A stretch of DNA of 64,000 nucleotides. Source: Leptospira selangorensis (lineage in GTDB: Bacteria > Spirochaetota > Leptospiria > Leptospirales > Leptospiraceae). The position numbers were made by a program, and so were the translations under genes. The notes under the pieces are model-generated. The model saw only the letters and a program-made list of their open reading frames with translations, was not told the origin of the DNA and ran no database searches. Below are positions 8,484-19,094 of the stretch, one piece after another; position 1 is the stretch's first letter, and every line of letters begins with the position of its first letter. The DNA lies in contig NZ_RQES01000018.1 of the NCBI RefSeq assembly GCF_004769405.1, forward strand, positions 530,083-594,082, written 5' to 3'.

Positions 8484-10013
8484 TCATTTAGTTAGTTTAG
8501 AAAATTCTAAAGTTTCCATATTGATGGAAGGACTTTGGTAGAATGTCCTGTTCTTAAACTCAAAAATTTCCGATTTAGGAACTAAAACTTCACGAGGGTA
8601 GGAATCTTTAAAGCCTACTACTGTTACTTGGGTTTTTCCGATCGTATACAATTTTTCCAAAAGTGCATCGAAAGATTCGGAAGAATCGATCTCATATACC
8701 TCTCTTTCTTCTCTAAAAGAATTAGAAGGTAAAAATACGGAACCTTTTCTGTAGATTACGATTTTGGAAGTATGATCGCTGAGTTCACTTTGCTCGGTTA
8801 CAACTGATTTAGTGAATTTATAATATAGCCTGTCGAATACTACTCCACCTATAATAGAGTAGGAAATAAGAAGGATAGCTGCAATCCTAAATGGTTTATT
8901 GAGCTTCTCCCAATTTTTTTCTAAAATCGAGAATAAGAATAAAAGCAAAAAAGGTAGGATCGTGATTAAGAATCTAGGTCCGAATAATACACCCTGCCAA
9001 AATTTTGTAGAAGTTAAAAGACCTGAAAGAAGTATAAAAATCCCGAGTCCGTATAAAATCCGAGTTAGAGAATCGAATTTCGGTCTCCACAAAATAATAA
9101 ATGCCAAAGCAGGGTAGGCTCCAAATAGTCCCAAAGAACCGTTCCCTAAAAACACCAATTGCCATAAATAGTAGATTTGAGAAACTAATTCATAAGAAGA
9201 AGATTCCTGCAAATAACCTCTAGAGCCTAATGGATGTCCAACTACCGAATAATTGATCACTGCCTGGATGATTAAAAGAGTCCCGAAAGTAAATGGGAAT
9301 AATGCAGTTTTTGGATTTCTGAATATTCTAAAAGCATAAACTAGGGAAATACTGGCAGCTAGTAGGATCGTTTCTTGTCGAAAGAAAGCGGCAAATCCGA
9401 AAAATCCGCCCGCAAATATTAAATCGGTAGATTTGGAAGATTTGTCCTCTTTGAGTAAAAAGTAAATTCCTTGGGTAACTCCATAGATCGCGAGGATTGT
9501 TTCAGATAGATCCGTAGAGAATAAGCTGAATGCCGATCCTAATAATAATAAGATTAAAAAGAAAAATTTGGATTTTTCATTTAGTCCTAAAAGTTCTGAA
9601 ATTTGAAATAACGCTCTTAGTGTTAAAATCCCGAATATTAATGATAAGAAAAAACTTCCAAATCTTCCCATGAGGACTGCGAAGGGATACTGGATTGCAG
9701 TATAATAAAAAGGAAAAATATAGTAACATTTTCCTTTATAAACATGGGCCATGGTAGACCCTTTTTTTAAATCTAAAGGTAGGAATCTAAACTCAGGATC
9801 TATCTCTTTTCCCGCATATCTACAAGAAAAATCAGGAAGACCGTTACGCAAAAGATCGGCAAGTTGTTGTTCTTTAATTGCCCCATCTCCGACCCGAATT
9901 CCAGTTTGGTATTGCCATGCTAAAAATAAGCATAAAAACACCGTTCCGAAAATCAGGAATCCCGCATACTTGCCAGTAAAGGAAGAGATCCGGGAAAGAA
10001 GGCGATTAAGCAT
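8484..10013 (-). CDS. Polytopic GT-C-like membrane glycosyltransferase candidate
   Basis: About 509 residues with a cytoplasmic start, roughly nine to eleven hydrophobic segments and a C-terminal soluble domain of about 100 residues. After the first helix comes IRVGDGAIKEQQLADLL, an early acidic residue in the position of the GT-C catalytic Asp, and a later FFRQETILLA resembles the R-x-E/D loop of this superfamily. Such enzymes use polyprenyl-phosphate sugars on the periplasmic face. The gene is convergent with the DprE-like pair and divergent from the AftB-like gene, suggesting a shared envelope-glycan role. Substrate and exact family are not readable by eye. Confidence 0.6.
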   Translation of the reverse strand: MLNRLLSRISSFTGKYAGFLIFGTVFLCLFLAWQYQTGIRVGDGAIKEQQLADLLRNGLPDFSCRYAGKEIDPEFRFLPLDLKKGSTMAHVYKGKCYYIFPFYYTAIQYPFAVLMGRFGSFFLSLIFGILTLRALFQISELLGLNEKSKFFFLILLLLGSAFSLFSTDLSETILAIYGVTQGIYFLLKEDKSSKSTDLIFAGGFFGFAAFFRQETILLAASISLVYAFRIFRNPKTALFPFTFGTLLIIQAVINYSVVGHPLGSRGYLQESSSYELVSQIYYLWQLVFLGNGSLGLFGAYPALAFIILWRPKFDSLTRILYGLGIFILLSGLLTSTKFWQGVLFGPRFLITILPFLLLFLFSILEKNWEKLNKPFRIAAILLISYSIIGGVVFDRLYYKFTKSVVTEQSELSDHTSKIVIYRKGSVFLPSNSFREEREVYEIDSSESFDALLEKLYTIGKTQVTVVGFKDSYPREVLVPKSEIFEFKNRTFYQSPSINMETLEFSKLTK

Positions 10014-10125
10014 TCTACTAAGAAGCTTCGGGAAAATCCAAGGTCAAGAAGAAATCCCGGAGGAAAGTTTTGATCTTTTTTCGGCTGTCCGAATTCTGAA
10101 TGACACTTAGATTCCGAATGTTTCT

Positions 10126-11781
10126 TTGGAGGTTGTGAATTCCGTCTTAGAAAAGGTCCGTTCCTTTTTCCTTAAACCGCTTCCTAAATTCTTTTTTCCG
10201 ATTTCTTGTATTCTATTCGCCTATGTGTTGATCATGAATTCTTGGGTCACGGAAGATGCTTATATCAGTTTTAGGACTGTGGAAAATTTTCTAAACGGAT
10301 TCGGTCTTAGATGGAATACTTATGAAAGGGTCCAGGCTTATACTCATCCACTTTGGTTATTCGGTCTGATTTTTCTTTCTTTTTGGACAATCCCCGTATA
10401 TTATTCTTCCTTAATTCTTTCTTGGATCTGCGTTGGACTAACAGCTTGTTTGCTTGTTGCTCGGTTTGGGAAAAAAGAAGGAAATTTGTTTCATGGCTCT
10501 TGGATATTTTTGATTTTACTTACCTCGAGAGCATTTGTTGATTTTTCTAGTTCAGGTCTGGAAAACCCACTTTCTTTTCTTTTGATCGTTTTGTTTTTAG
10601 GGAAGGCATTCGATCTGGAGAAGAAGGCTGATTTTCGAGATATTTTTCTTTTCTTCTTTTATCTTTCTTTATCTTACCTAAACAGACAAGACACTGTTCT
10701 TCTCGGACTTCCTTTCCTTCTCTATTTGTATAAACCGTTAAAAGAAAACAAATCCTGGGGCAGGTTTATTGGGGCTGCTATTTTGGGGCTTCTGCCTGTT
10801 GTTCTTTGGTCTGCATTTTCGTTGGTATATTACGGATATCTGTTTCCGAATACTGCATATGCAAAATTGAATACTGATCTTACCGTTTCTCATTTATGGC
10901 CGTATGGGATCGAGTATTTAGAAAATAGTTTTCGCTGGGATATTTTCACTTCACTTACGATCAGCTCTGTAATTTTATTTTTACCTTATTTTCTCTGTAA
11001 AAAGAAATTTTTGCAGGCAGCACTTTCCGCAGGTGTAGGGCTTTATACTCTATATATATGCTCCATAGGCGGAGATTTTATGGCAGGGAGGTTTTTTGCT
11101 CTTCCATTTGTAGCCTGCATATTTTTGTTTTCGGGATTTTCCGGTGCTTATATTCCTAGAGTGAGCGTTCTATTTTTCGTCGCCTTATTCCTGTTAAACC
11201 AAAATTCCTATTTGTATATTACAAAAGATTATACTAGACTTAGGAATGATGGAGAGATCCAGGATGAAAAGGGTGCTTATTTTAGAAGCACTAATCTTCT
11301 TCGCTCCTTTAATTTCAAAGAATTCCCAACTCACGGCTGGGCAGACGTAGGTAGAAATTATAAAAAAACACCTAAGGACCCGGACAAGGCATGTTCTACG
11401 ATTAACGTAGGCTTTTATGGCTATTTTGCAGGTGAAAATCGTAAGATTATAGACTCTAATGCTTTAACGGATCCTTTATTAAGTAAATTGAAATCAGTTT
11501 CTAACTGGAGAGTGGGGCATTTTACCCGAAATATTCCTCTAGGATACTTGGAATCCGTTACTTCAGGACAAAACCTGATCCAAGATCCGAATCTAAAAGT
11601 ATACTATGATCGATTGAAATTGTTAACCGAATCGGAAGATCTTTTCACAAAAGAGAGATTTATGGAAATTCTCCGAGAAAACTTAGGCGGTAATAGAAAT
11701 TTGATACAAAATTCTGGGCCAAGAACTCCATGGGTAGGTATCCCAGAAGATTTCCGTTGTGGACTGGGAGTCGGTTACTAG
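10126..11781 (+). CDS. AftB-like membrane arabinosyltransferase candidate (GT-C)
   Basis: The 551-residue product has about ten transmembrane segments. Three stretches match the Mycobacterium AftB pattern: TEDAYISFRTVENFLNG with a following ERVQAYTHPLW near residues 38-75, DFSSSGLENPLSFLL near 140, and SIGGDFMAGRFF near 315. AftB adds arabinofuranose from decaprenyl-phosphoryl-arabinose at the periplasmic face. The early ED pair would be the GT-C catalytic site. A C-terminal soluble domain of about 150 residues follows. The start is uncertain: TTG 10126 overlaps GGAGG, and GTG 10135 lies only 2 bases after it. The family is broad outside actinobacteria, so the sugar remains an inference from the nearby DprE-like genes. 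Confidence 0.65.
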   Translation: MEVVNSVLEKVRSFFLKPLPKFFFPISCILFAYVLIMNSWVTEDAYISFRTVENFLNGFGLRWNTYERVQAYTHPLWLFGLIFLSFWTIPVYYSSLILSWICVGLTACLLVARFGKKEGNLFHGSWIFLILLTSRAFVDFSSSGLENPLSFLLIVLFLGKAFDLEKKADFRDIFLFFFYLSLSYLNRQDTVLLGLPFLLYLYKPLKENKSWGRFIGAAILGLLPVVLWSAFSLVYYGYLFPNTAYAKLNTDLTVSHLWPYGIEYLENSFRWDIFTSLTISSVILFLPYFLCKKKFLQAALSAGVGLYTLYICSIGGDFMAGRFFALPFVACIFLFSGFSGAYIPRVSVLFFVALFLLNQNSYLYITKDYTRLRNDGEIQDEKGAYFRSTNLLRSFNFKEFPTHGWADVGRNYKKTPKDPDKACSTINVGFYGYFAGENRKIIDSNALTDPLLSKLKSVSNWRVGHFTRNIPLGYLESVTSGQNLIQDPNLKVYYDRLKLLTESEDLFTKERFMEILRENLGGNRNLIQNSGPRTPWVGIPEDFRCGLGVGY

Positions 11782-11876
11782 TTTAAGTAGTCTTCATTCT
11801 TCTTTTATCATTTGATCTGAACTTTTGATTTTAAATTCTTGATCCTTCTTACAGGGTTTCCATTTTATTGTTAAGA

Positions 11877-13160
11877 ATGAGTGAAGGAAGAGCTTCTTGG
11901 AATGCATCCAAATGGCGGGAATGGTTTTCCGAAGGTGAGATTGTTCCGTACTTCCAGCCCATCTTGTCCGTCGAAAAAGATTCTATCTTCGGTTACGAGG
12001 CTTTAGCTCGTTTTATAGATAAAGAAGGCGTAGTCCATAGTCTTGGTCCATTCTTCTTAGCCGATATTCCTCATTCTTTTTCAGTTTCAGAAAGAGAAGA
12101 ATTCAAAAATCTTAAATTAGAAATAGATAGGACCATTCGCAAAAAGGCAGTGGAGAAGATTAGTAATACTCCGGGTCTCGATCCTAAAACAAAACTTTTT
12201 CTGAATATATCTCCTTCTTTCATGCAGGACTATTTATTGTCCAAAACGGACGAAGAGCCTTATACTTTGCAGATAGCGAAACGTGGCGGTCTAGACCCTA
12301 AAAGGATCGTGATTGAGATTGTAGAGGAACATTTTTCCGGAGAAATAGATCAGCTAAAACCACTGATCAATTTATATAAAAGATCGGGATTTTTAGTGGC
12401 GATTGACGATCTTGGATCTAAATCTTCCAACCTAGATCGGATCGGTGCATTACATCCTGATATTATCAAAGTGGACCTAGGGTTGATCCGCAGTTCGGTT
12501 GCTTCTCGAAATTTTCAAGAGATCTTATTCACTTTATCTAGACTTGCCGAAAGTTTGGGATGTTCTCTTTTATTCGAAGGTATAGAAACGGAGACGGAGT
12601 TATACAATGCTCTTACTTATGGAGCTAGGTTCTTACAAGGTTTCTATTTTGCAGAACCGGCGCCTGAGTTAATGGATATCAACGGCTTGAGTATCCGTTT
12701 CTCTCAACTTCATGAATTGTTTTTTAATTATAAAAAATACCAGTTACTCCGGCGTATTAAAAAGGAGAAAGAACTTGAAGATCGTTTAGAATCTTCCGGT
12801 ATAGAAGTGAATACTTCCAATGGAGTTGTGACTATTAAATTAAGAAATTCTTATCTTCTGGAAAAATCCGTTTTTAGAATGTATGTAACCAATCATGAAG
12901 GAAGGCAACTTTCTCCAAACTATTCCGGGATTTCCGATTCTGGAATGTTAGAAGACGATTCTTTTGTGGGAAGGAATTGGAGTTGGAGACCATACTTCTT
13001 AGAACAATTTTATAAAAATGCAAAAGACTCTTCCGGCGGTTGGATCGCAAGTAACCCATACTATGATCTAGAAAGTAATCTGCTCTTAGTCACTTATTCA
13101 AAAAGTATGGAAGAAGGAAATGTTCTATTCGTAGATGTAAGAATGTGGGACTTTCCTTAA
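11877..13160 (+). CDS. Cyclic-di-GMP phosphodiesterase: EAL domain plus YkuI-type C-terminal sensor domain
   Basis: Residues 20-260 form an EAL domain with every key residue: YEALARF, NISP, EIVEE, AIDDLGS, IIKVDL, FEGIETE and QGFYFAEPAP. It should therefore hydrolyse c-di-GMP. The C-terminal 130 residues (FRMYVTNHEG, NWSWRPYFLEQF, LLLVTYSK) look like the PAS/Cache-like domain that follows EAL in Bacillus YkuI, probably a small-molecule sensor inside the cytoplasm, as there are no membrane segments. ATG 11877 is preferred to TTG 11868. Its stop overlaps the desaturase stop by four bases (shared TTAA), with a PilZ-like gene just beyond. Confidence 0.88.
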   Translation: MSEGRASWNASKWREWFSEGEIVPYFQPILSVEKDSIFGYEALARFIDKEGVVHSLGPFFLADIPHSFSVSEREEFKNLKLEIDRTIRKKAVEKISNTPGLDPKTKLFLNISPSFMQDYLLSKTDEEPYTLQIAKRGGLDPKRIVIEIVEEHFSGEIDQLKPLINLYKRSGFLVAIDDLGSKSSNLDRIGALHPDIIKVDLGLIRSSVASRNFQEILFTLSRLAESLGCSLLFEGIETETELYNALTYGARFLQGFYFAEPAPELMDINGLSIRFSQLHELFFNYKKYQLLRRIKKEKELEDRLESSGIEVNTSNGVVTIKLRNSYLLEKSVFRMYVTNHEGRQLSPNYSGISDSGMLEDDSFVGRNWSWRPYFLEQFYKNAKDSSGGWIASNPYYDLESNLLLVTYSKSMEEGNVLFVDVRMWDFP

Positions 13161-14017
13161 GGCCTGCTTACTTCCGCTACATTTGCTGTTTTGATCCAAC
13201 CGAATAAACTTAAAAACCGGATGCACCACCAACCCGGATCTAATTCTCCCTTTTGTAAAGAGAACTTACTAGATTCCGGAAATGCATGATGATTATTATG
13301 AAGAGATTCTCCCATAGTCAAAAGTGAAATAAAAGGAATATTATAACCTTGGGTGCATGCATTCGGAACGACTCGAACTAACTCTCCGCTCTTATGAGCA
13401 TAATGACTTACAAGCCAATTCCCTATAATACAGATTGAAATTCTTCCGCAGACTCCCCATACAATCGCTCCTAATCCACCCATAAAACCTAAAATCGCGA
13501 TGATCGGGATTTGTTGTATTAACCAAGTTTTCTCTAAAAATTGAATGAACTTATCTTTTCCATAATCGTTGGAATATAGAAAGGTTTGTTGTTCTTTCAT
13601 CTTTATAGTGCAGTTATTCTGTATTATAAAATCTTTAAATAAATTATCGTAATGGCAGAAGTATGGGTGGCATGCCTTACTTCTTTGCGCCCAGTCCCTT
13701 AGATCATGAAAATATCTGAGAGATAGAGGACCACCAAGCCCGGTTAAAGCCGCTATATAAAGTAAAACCCTTTTTAAATGTATAGAGGAAGAAAATGAAT
13801 CGTGTAATATTCCCCGATGTAATCCTACCGAGTGACCAAAACTAAGTGTGATCGCGGTTAGAGAGAAGGAGATAAAAGTATTAGTGGGAGAGTAGGTGGA
13901 GTAACCGAAGATCAAAAAAACGGTTAAACATATTATGAATAAAATGGATTTGGTTGGTGCCCAGACAATTTTGCCATCGCAAGGGTCTAAGGTTTTAATT
14001 TCTGGAGAGTATATCAT
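13157..14017 (-). CDS. Membrane fatty-acid desaturase with altered second histidine box
   Basis: A di-iron membrane desaturase of 286 residues: hydrophobic segments at about 25-65, HSVGLHRG as the first His box, and ESLHNNHHAFP as the third. In the position of the usual HxxHH second box there is RYFHDLRDWAQRSKACHPYF, with only one clear His plus Asp residues. It probably introduces a double bond into acyl chains of membrane lipids. GGAGG lies 5 bases before the ATG. A promoter candidate is at 14069-14097, and the leader carries an inverted repeat (AGCGGG 14030-14035 / CCCGCT 14059-14064). Convergent with the EAL gene, with a 4-bp overlap. Confidence 0.8.
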   Translation of the reverse strand: MIYSPEIKTLDPCDGKIVWAPTKSILFIICLTVFLIFGYSTYSPTNTFISFSLTAITLSFGHSVGLHRGILHDSFSSSIHLKRVLLYIAALTGLGGPLSLRYFHDLRDWAQRSKACHPYFCHYDNLFKDFIIQNNCTIKMKEQQTFLYSNDYGKDKFIQFLEKTWLIQQIPIIAILGFMGGLGAIVWGVCGRISICIIGNWLVSHYAHKSGELVRVVPNACTQGYNIPFISLLTMGESLHNNHHAFPESSKFSLQKGELDPGWWCIRFLSLFGWIKTANVAEVSRP

Positions 14018-14068
14018 AGAGCCTCCATCAGCGGGACTCTAAGAGGGCTTAGGTGTTACCCGCTTCTC

Positions 14069-14097
14069 TCTATATAATATACCCTTTTGAAAAACAA
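14069..14097 (-). promoter_or_regulatory. Promoter candidate for the desaturase
   Basis: Read leftward, TTGTTT (14097-14092), a 17-bp spacer and TATAGA (14074-14069) fit a sigma-70 promoter in AT-rich DNA, about 50 bp upstream of the desaturase ATG. Confidence 0.4.
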
Positions 14098-14140
14098 TTA
14101 AGCCAAAATTAATATCTTCTTTTGGAAATTTTTTTCAAAT

Positions 14141-15301
14141 TTAGCCAACTTTTACACCTGAGTCAGAAAGCATACGATTTACATTGTCTATAAAACGTTT
14201 TTTCTCCCCAGGTCTTGCGGAGTTTCCTTCTAAAGAAAGTCCTACATATAAATTTCCATCCGTATCTCTTGCGATCGAACGTACTACGCCGTAAGCAGTG
14301 ATCGGAGATTGCATTTTGAAAAATATATCGAATGTGAATCCTTTTCTTCTAGGAAGCTCGCTATTTAGATCAGGATGATTGATCTTTACTCTTAAACCGC
14401 CGGTAGAAAGATCTATAACTGAAAATCTTTCCTTTACCAGAATGGTATTGGATTCCCTGATCCGGTCCACCATATCAAAGGTAAGGGTTTTAATTTCCAT
14501 TACTTCGGTGATATCTATTTCTCTGGTCTTATTTTGGGCATGCACATATCCGATAGGAATTGCCTGCTCATCATGGTTGATATAGATAACTGGAACGATT
14601 AATTCCGATTTGATCTTTTGGTTGGCGTATTCTATGATCTTTTTACGAACATCGTCTTCGTCGCCAAGTTCATGTTCGTAATCGATAAATCCGTTCGGAT
14701 CCGAAGATTTAAAAGAGTCCGGTTTTTGAGTATTCGGAATATATAATATTTTACCCGTCTTTTTAACTAGGTCGAACTTATCTCCGATAGAATTGAAAAC
14801 GTCTATTTTGACTATATCGAATTTAGGTTTAAGAGTTCTTTCCGTATCCGCAAAATTCACTTTTACGGAAGTGGGGATATTGAATAAGTTTGCATCAATT
14901 GTGGTCCTGCTAGTACGCAGATTAGTGATCCAAACGCTTCCATCCGGCGGTTTGATCCTAGTAAATTTTCTCTCTCTACTTGCGATGGAAACATGGTCCA
15001 CCTGCATGATATATTGATTATTCGGTTTTTCTTCCAGGACCTCGCATTCTAGTTCGACGTATCTCGCGAGCAATTTGTACAAAACAATATGAGCATTCAG
15101 CTTAAATTGTTCGGCCATTCGACCTTGTACTAAAATTTTTGTGGCGTCCTTATTGACGGAGAGGAGTTGAACGGATTCATGAGTTTCCGTATCCCTTACG
15201 AGTAGATCTGTTTTAAGTAGAAATTTTCCAATGATATGGAGTTTTTTACCAGGATCTGTGATGAACTCTTTGTCTCTTTGTTTCCTTTGAACCTTTTCCA
15301 T
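14141..15301 (-). CDS. PilZ-like (possibly DUF1577-type) protein
   Basis: A 386-residue soluble protein. The C-terminal about 110 residues read as a PilZ domain: [17 protein letters not shown] contains the (D/N)xSxxG c-di-GMP motif, followed by beta strands and [14 protein letters not shown] with [10 protein letters not shown] basic/arginine-containing segment (VDRIRESN) lies before it. The N-terminal half has strand-rich segments of unknown fold, as in the Leptospira DUF1577 proteins. It is probably a c-di-GMP receptor, in keeping with an EAL phosphodiesterase gene 1 kb away. The canonical RxxxR is not obvious, so binding is not certain. It is divergent from guaB. Confidence 0.65.
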   Translation of the reverse strand: MEKVQRKQRDKEFITDPGKKLHIIGKFLLKTDLLVRDTETHESVQLLSVNKDATKILVQGRMAEQFKLNAHIVLYKLLARYVELECEVLEEKPNNQYIMQVDHVSIASRERKFTRIKPPDGSVWITNLRTSRTTIDANLFNIPTSVKVNFADTERTLKPKFDIVKIDVFNSIGDKFDLVKKTGKILYIPNTQKPDSFKSSDPNGFIDYEHELGDEDDVRKKIIEYANQKIKSELIVPVIYINHDEQAIPIGYVHAQNKTREIDITEVMEIKTLTFDMVDRIRESNTILVKERFSVIDLSTGGLRVKINHPDLNSELPRRKGFTFDIFFKMQSPITAYGVVRSIARDTDGNLYVGLSLEGNSARPGEKKRFIDNVNRMLSDSGVKVG

Positions 15302-15389
15302 TAAATTCCTAAGGTGATCGGATTCCGGCGGAAAATTATCTTGATTCCAGCCTTTGGCTTCGTTTTGATGTAATAGGTAAGGTACACTA

Positions 15390-16916
<1,527 letters not shown>

Positions 16917-16955
16917 TTAAATTAGATCCCTTGGATTTGTCGGGAAGGAAAGGTT

Positions 16956-17747
16956 TTGAAAAAGTTTCATCTTATTTCGATCATCCTAATGTTCCCGATT
17001 TTAATGGGTGGGGAAGTTTCCCATGCGCAAGCTCCACCGGATAAAGCAAGAGTTGCCCAGGAGTTAGTCGCAAGACTAGACCAGGCACTCTTGAAGGCGG
17101 ACGGTTTAGTTAAAGCAAATTTGATCCTGATCAAAAAGACGGGAGATTCCTGGACTTGGGACATGAGCATTTTCAGAAAGGGAGAAGATTCACTCTCCCT
17201 ATTCGAAAGTAAAGGCCGTGGTCTAGAGTATAAGATCTTATTTAAAGAAGACGGAGAATTGATCTTCGCCTTCAATGCACTTTCCAGAAAAATTTTCAAA
17301 AAGAACGACGAAGAAAAATACGAGAACCACCTTAACACAGGATTCAGTTTTGTGGATCTGGCCGGAACTTCTTACCAAGCGAATTATAATCCGATCGTAC
17401 AAAGTGATTTGGATATTGCCGGGAAGAAGATGAAACGTGTGGCGCTTCGACCAATCGTTCCTTATTTTTATTCCAAATTGATCCTACTTTTAGAACCGGA
17501 TACATTGAGACCTACTCGTTTGGATTTTCATGATAAGGACGGAGTACTTTATAAAACTATGAATATAAAGTACGGTCCTGTTAAGGTAAAAGCAAAGCAG
17601 AAGGTCACAAAAGAAGATATAGTCAGTAGATTGGAAATGTTGGATCTGAATACTGGTGCTATCAGTGTATTGGAATATACTGAAGTGGACAGGGACGTAA
17701 AACCGGATCCTTCTCTATTCGAATTGGATAATCTAAACAGACTCTAA
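16956..17747 (+). CDS. LolA-like outer-membrane lipoprotein-sorting family protein
   Basis: The 263-residue product has a signal peptide ([19 protein letters not shown], cleavage near HAQA) and a strand-rich mature domain with the pattern of LolA-fold lipoprotein-sorting proteins: [21 protein letters not shown] near residue 130 and [15 protein letters not shown]. Such proteins sit in the periplasm and bind lipid. The TTG start at 16956 follows GGGAAGGAAAGG. The following rsmE gene begins inside its stop codon (TAATG), so they are co-transcribed, as may be guaB 40 bp upstream. It differs from classical LolA in length and may be a relative with another lipid cargo. Confidence 0.7.
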   Translation: MKKFHLISIILMFPILMGGEVSHAQAPPDKARVAQELVARLDQALLKADGLVKANLILIKKTGDSWTWDMSIFRKGEDSLSLFESKGRGLEYKILFKEDGELIFAFNALSRKIFKKNDEEKYENHLNTGFSFVDLAGTSYQANYNPIVQSDLDIAGKKMKRVALRPIVPYFYSKLILLLEPDTLRPTRLDFHDKDGVLYKTMNIKYGPVKVKAKQKVTKEDIVSRLEMLDLNTGAISVLEYTEVDRDVKPDPSLFELDNLNRL

Positions 17748-18445
17748 TGTCGTCTGAAGAGATCGTTTTTTTTAGACCAGGATATTCTTCTTCTCCCGAA
17801 TTGAAACTAGAAGGAGAAGAGATCTCTCATTTAAAAGCATTTCGAGTTTTTTCGGAAGAGAAAACTGTGATCATCAAGGACGGTGCAGGAGCAAGTTTTG
17901 CTTATAGTGTACCTTCTTCTTCTAAAACCGGAAATCTGATCGGTACTGAAAAAAAAGAAAGACCTAAAACTAGAGCAAAGATCGCAACTGCGATTCCGAA
18001 AGGAAACAGATTGGAATGGTTGATCCAAAAAGGAACGGAACTTGGGATCACTGAATTTATTTTTTTAGTATTTTCTCATTCGGATAGAAAGGACTTAAAT
18101 CCGGAAAGACTTTTGAAAGTAGCGGCGGAAGCTTCTTCTCAATCTAACCAAGATTTTTTGCCCGAGATCAAAGGACCGATCTCTCTTTCTAAATTTTTAG
18201 AAGAGTCTAAGTCTACCAAAGAAGAACTTCTACTTTTTGATCCAAGATCTGAAATAAGGATCAATTCTGAAAACATTCAAAACAAAACGGTTTTGATCGG
18301 ACCGGAAGGCGGATTTAGAAAAGAAGAATTAGAACTGATCTCTCAGTTTGGAATTTTATCTGCGAATGTGGGAGAATCTATTTTGAGAATAGAGACCGCT
18401 GGAATTTTTGCGGCCTCTTTATTTAGGTTAGGAAATTTGTATTAA
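17747..18445 (+). CDS. rsmE: 16S rRNA (uracil-1498-N3)-methyltransferase
   Basis: SPOUT-class methyltransferase with an N-terminal PUA-like domain and the trefoil-knot SAM site at the C-terminus: VLIGPEGGFRKEEL and ESILRIETAGIFAA are diagnostic of RsmE. AIPKGNRLEWLIQKGTELG in the middle is also a family signature. 232 residues is normal. It methylates N3 of U1498 in the 30S decoding region. The ATG overlaps the stop of the LolA-like gene by one base. A leftward lipoprotein gene converges on its stop with no space. Confidence 0.92.
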   Translation: MSSEEIVFFRPGYSSSPELKLEGEEISHLKAFRVFSEEKTVIIKDGAGASFAYSVPSSSKTGNLIGTEKKERPKTRAKIATAIPKGNRLEWLIQKGTELGITEFIFLVFSHSDRKDLNPERLLKVAAEASSQSNQDFLPEIKGPISLSKFLEESKSTKEELLLFDPRSEIRINSENIQNKTVLIGPEGGFRKEELELISQFGILSANVGESILRIETAGIFAASLFRLGNLY

Positions 18446-18784
18446 TTATTGGCCGAATCCGCTCGCGCCTAAGATTAAAACGCAATGAGTCATATAACTA
18501 TCACAATCACTCTTGCAGCTCTGAGACAACTGGAAGCAAAAAGTAGAAATATTGCAGCTTGTATTACAAGAAGTAAGGCAAGAATTTAAACCAGCCAAAT
18601 TCGTTGTAGTGACCGTGGTGCCGTATTTGTTTTCGCAAGCATTCTTACAGGCTGGATAAGATCCTCCTGTGCAGTTTGCATAGAAAGTTGCCAGAGCATT
18701 TCCCTTGATATCTCTCTCTCCGGTATTACAAGATAAAATACCTAGGAGTGCGATTGCTAGTAAAAACGGGAGAAATCGGGTCAT
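18446..18784 (-). CDS. Cysteine-rich putative lipoprotein
   Basis: From ATG 18784 the product is about 112 residues: a signal peptide ending LLGILSC (spirochaetal lipobox), then a small domain with ten further cysteines arranged in CxxxC/CxxxCxxxC-like spacing (PACKNACENK, SCLTSCNTSCN, SCKSDCDSYMTHC). With an even number of cysteines after the lipidated one, five disulfides are possible, so an extracytoplasmic, disulfide-stabilised helical hairpin is likely. No family is recognised. The longer start at 18832 would place charged residues before the signal. No clear ribosome-binding site. Confidence 0.65.
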   Translation of the reverse strand: MTRFLPFLLAIALLGILSCNTGERDIKGNALATFYANCTGGSYPACKNACENKYGTTVTTTNLAGLNSCLTSCNTSCNISTFCFQLSQSCKSDCDSYMTHCVLILGASGFGQ

Positions 18785-18886
18785 ATAAGTAAATCGTTTT
18801 CGGCCGGGACAGAACGGTAAACTAAAAAACATTCGACGTTAGCGGAGAATCGATAGGAATGAAGTATCTAGACCGAGGTGCATGGA

Positions 18887-19087
18887 ATGATCGTAAACGG
18901 TAAGGAATTCTCTCTCCGGGAACTTTCTTCTCCGGATTTATTTTCCCTATTGGAATCCTTAAAACTAAAACCGGAAACGGTGGCGATTCAGAGAAATGGA
19001 GAGATCCTAAAAAGGGACCGTTGGAAGAATTCTTCCTTAGAAGAAGGGGATAGAATAGAGATCCTGAAATTTGTAGGAGGAGGTTGA
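18887..19087 (+). CDS. thiS: Sulfur carrier protein ThiS
   Basis: The 66-residue beta-grasp protein begins MIVNGKEFSL and ends in FVGGG, the C-terminal di-glycine tail that is adenylated and thiocarboxylated to carry sulfur into the thiazole ring of thiamine. VAIQRNGEIL and GDRIEILKFVG match ThiS. ATG 18887 has GAGG 8 bases upstream; a GTG at 18878 overlaps that site. thiE follows after 7 bp, so this is a small thiamine operon; thiG, thiF and thiH are not in the window. Confidence 0.9.
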   Translation: MIVNGKEFSLRELSSPDLFSLLESLKLKPETVAIQRNGEILKRDRWKNSSLEEGDRIEILKFVGGG

Positions 19088-19094
19088 ATCATTT

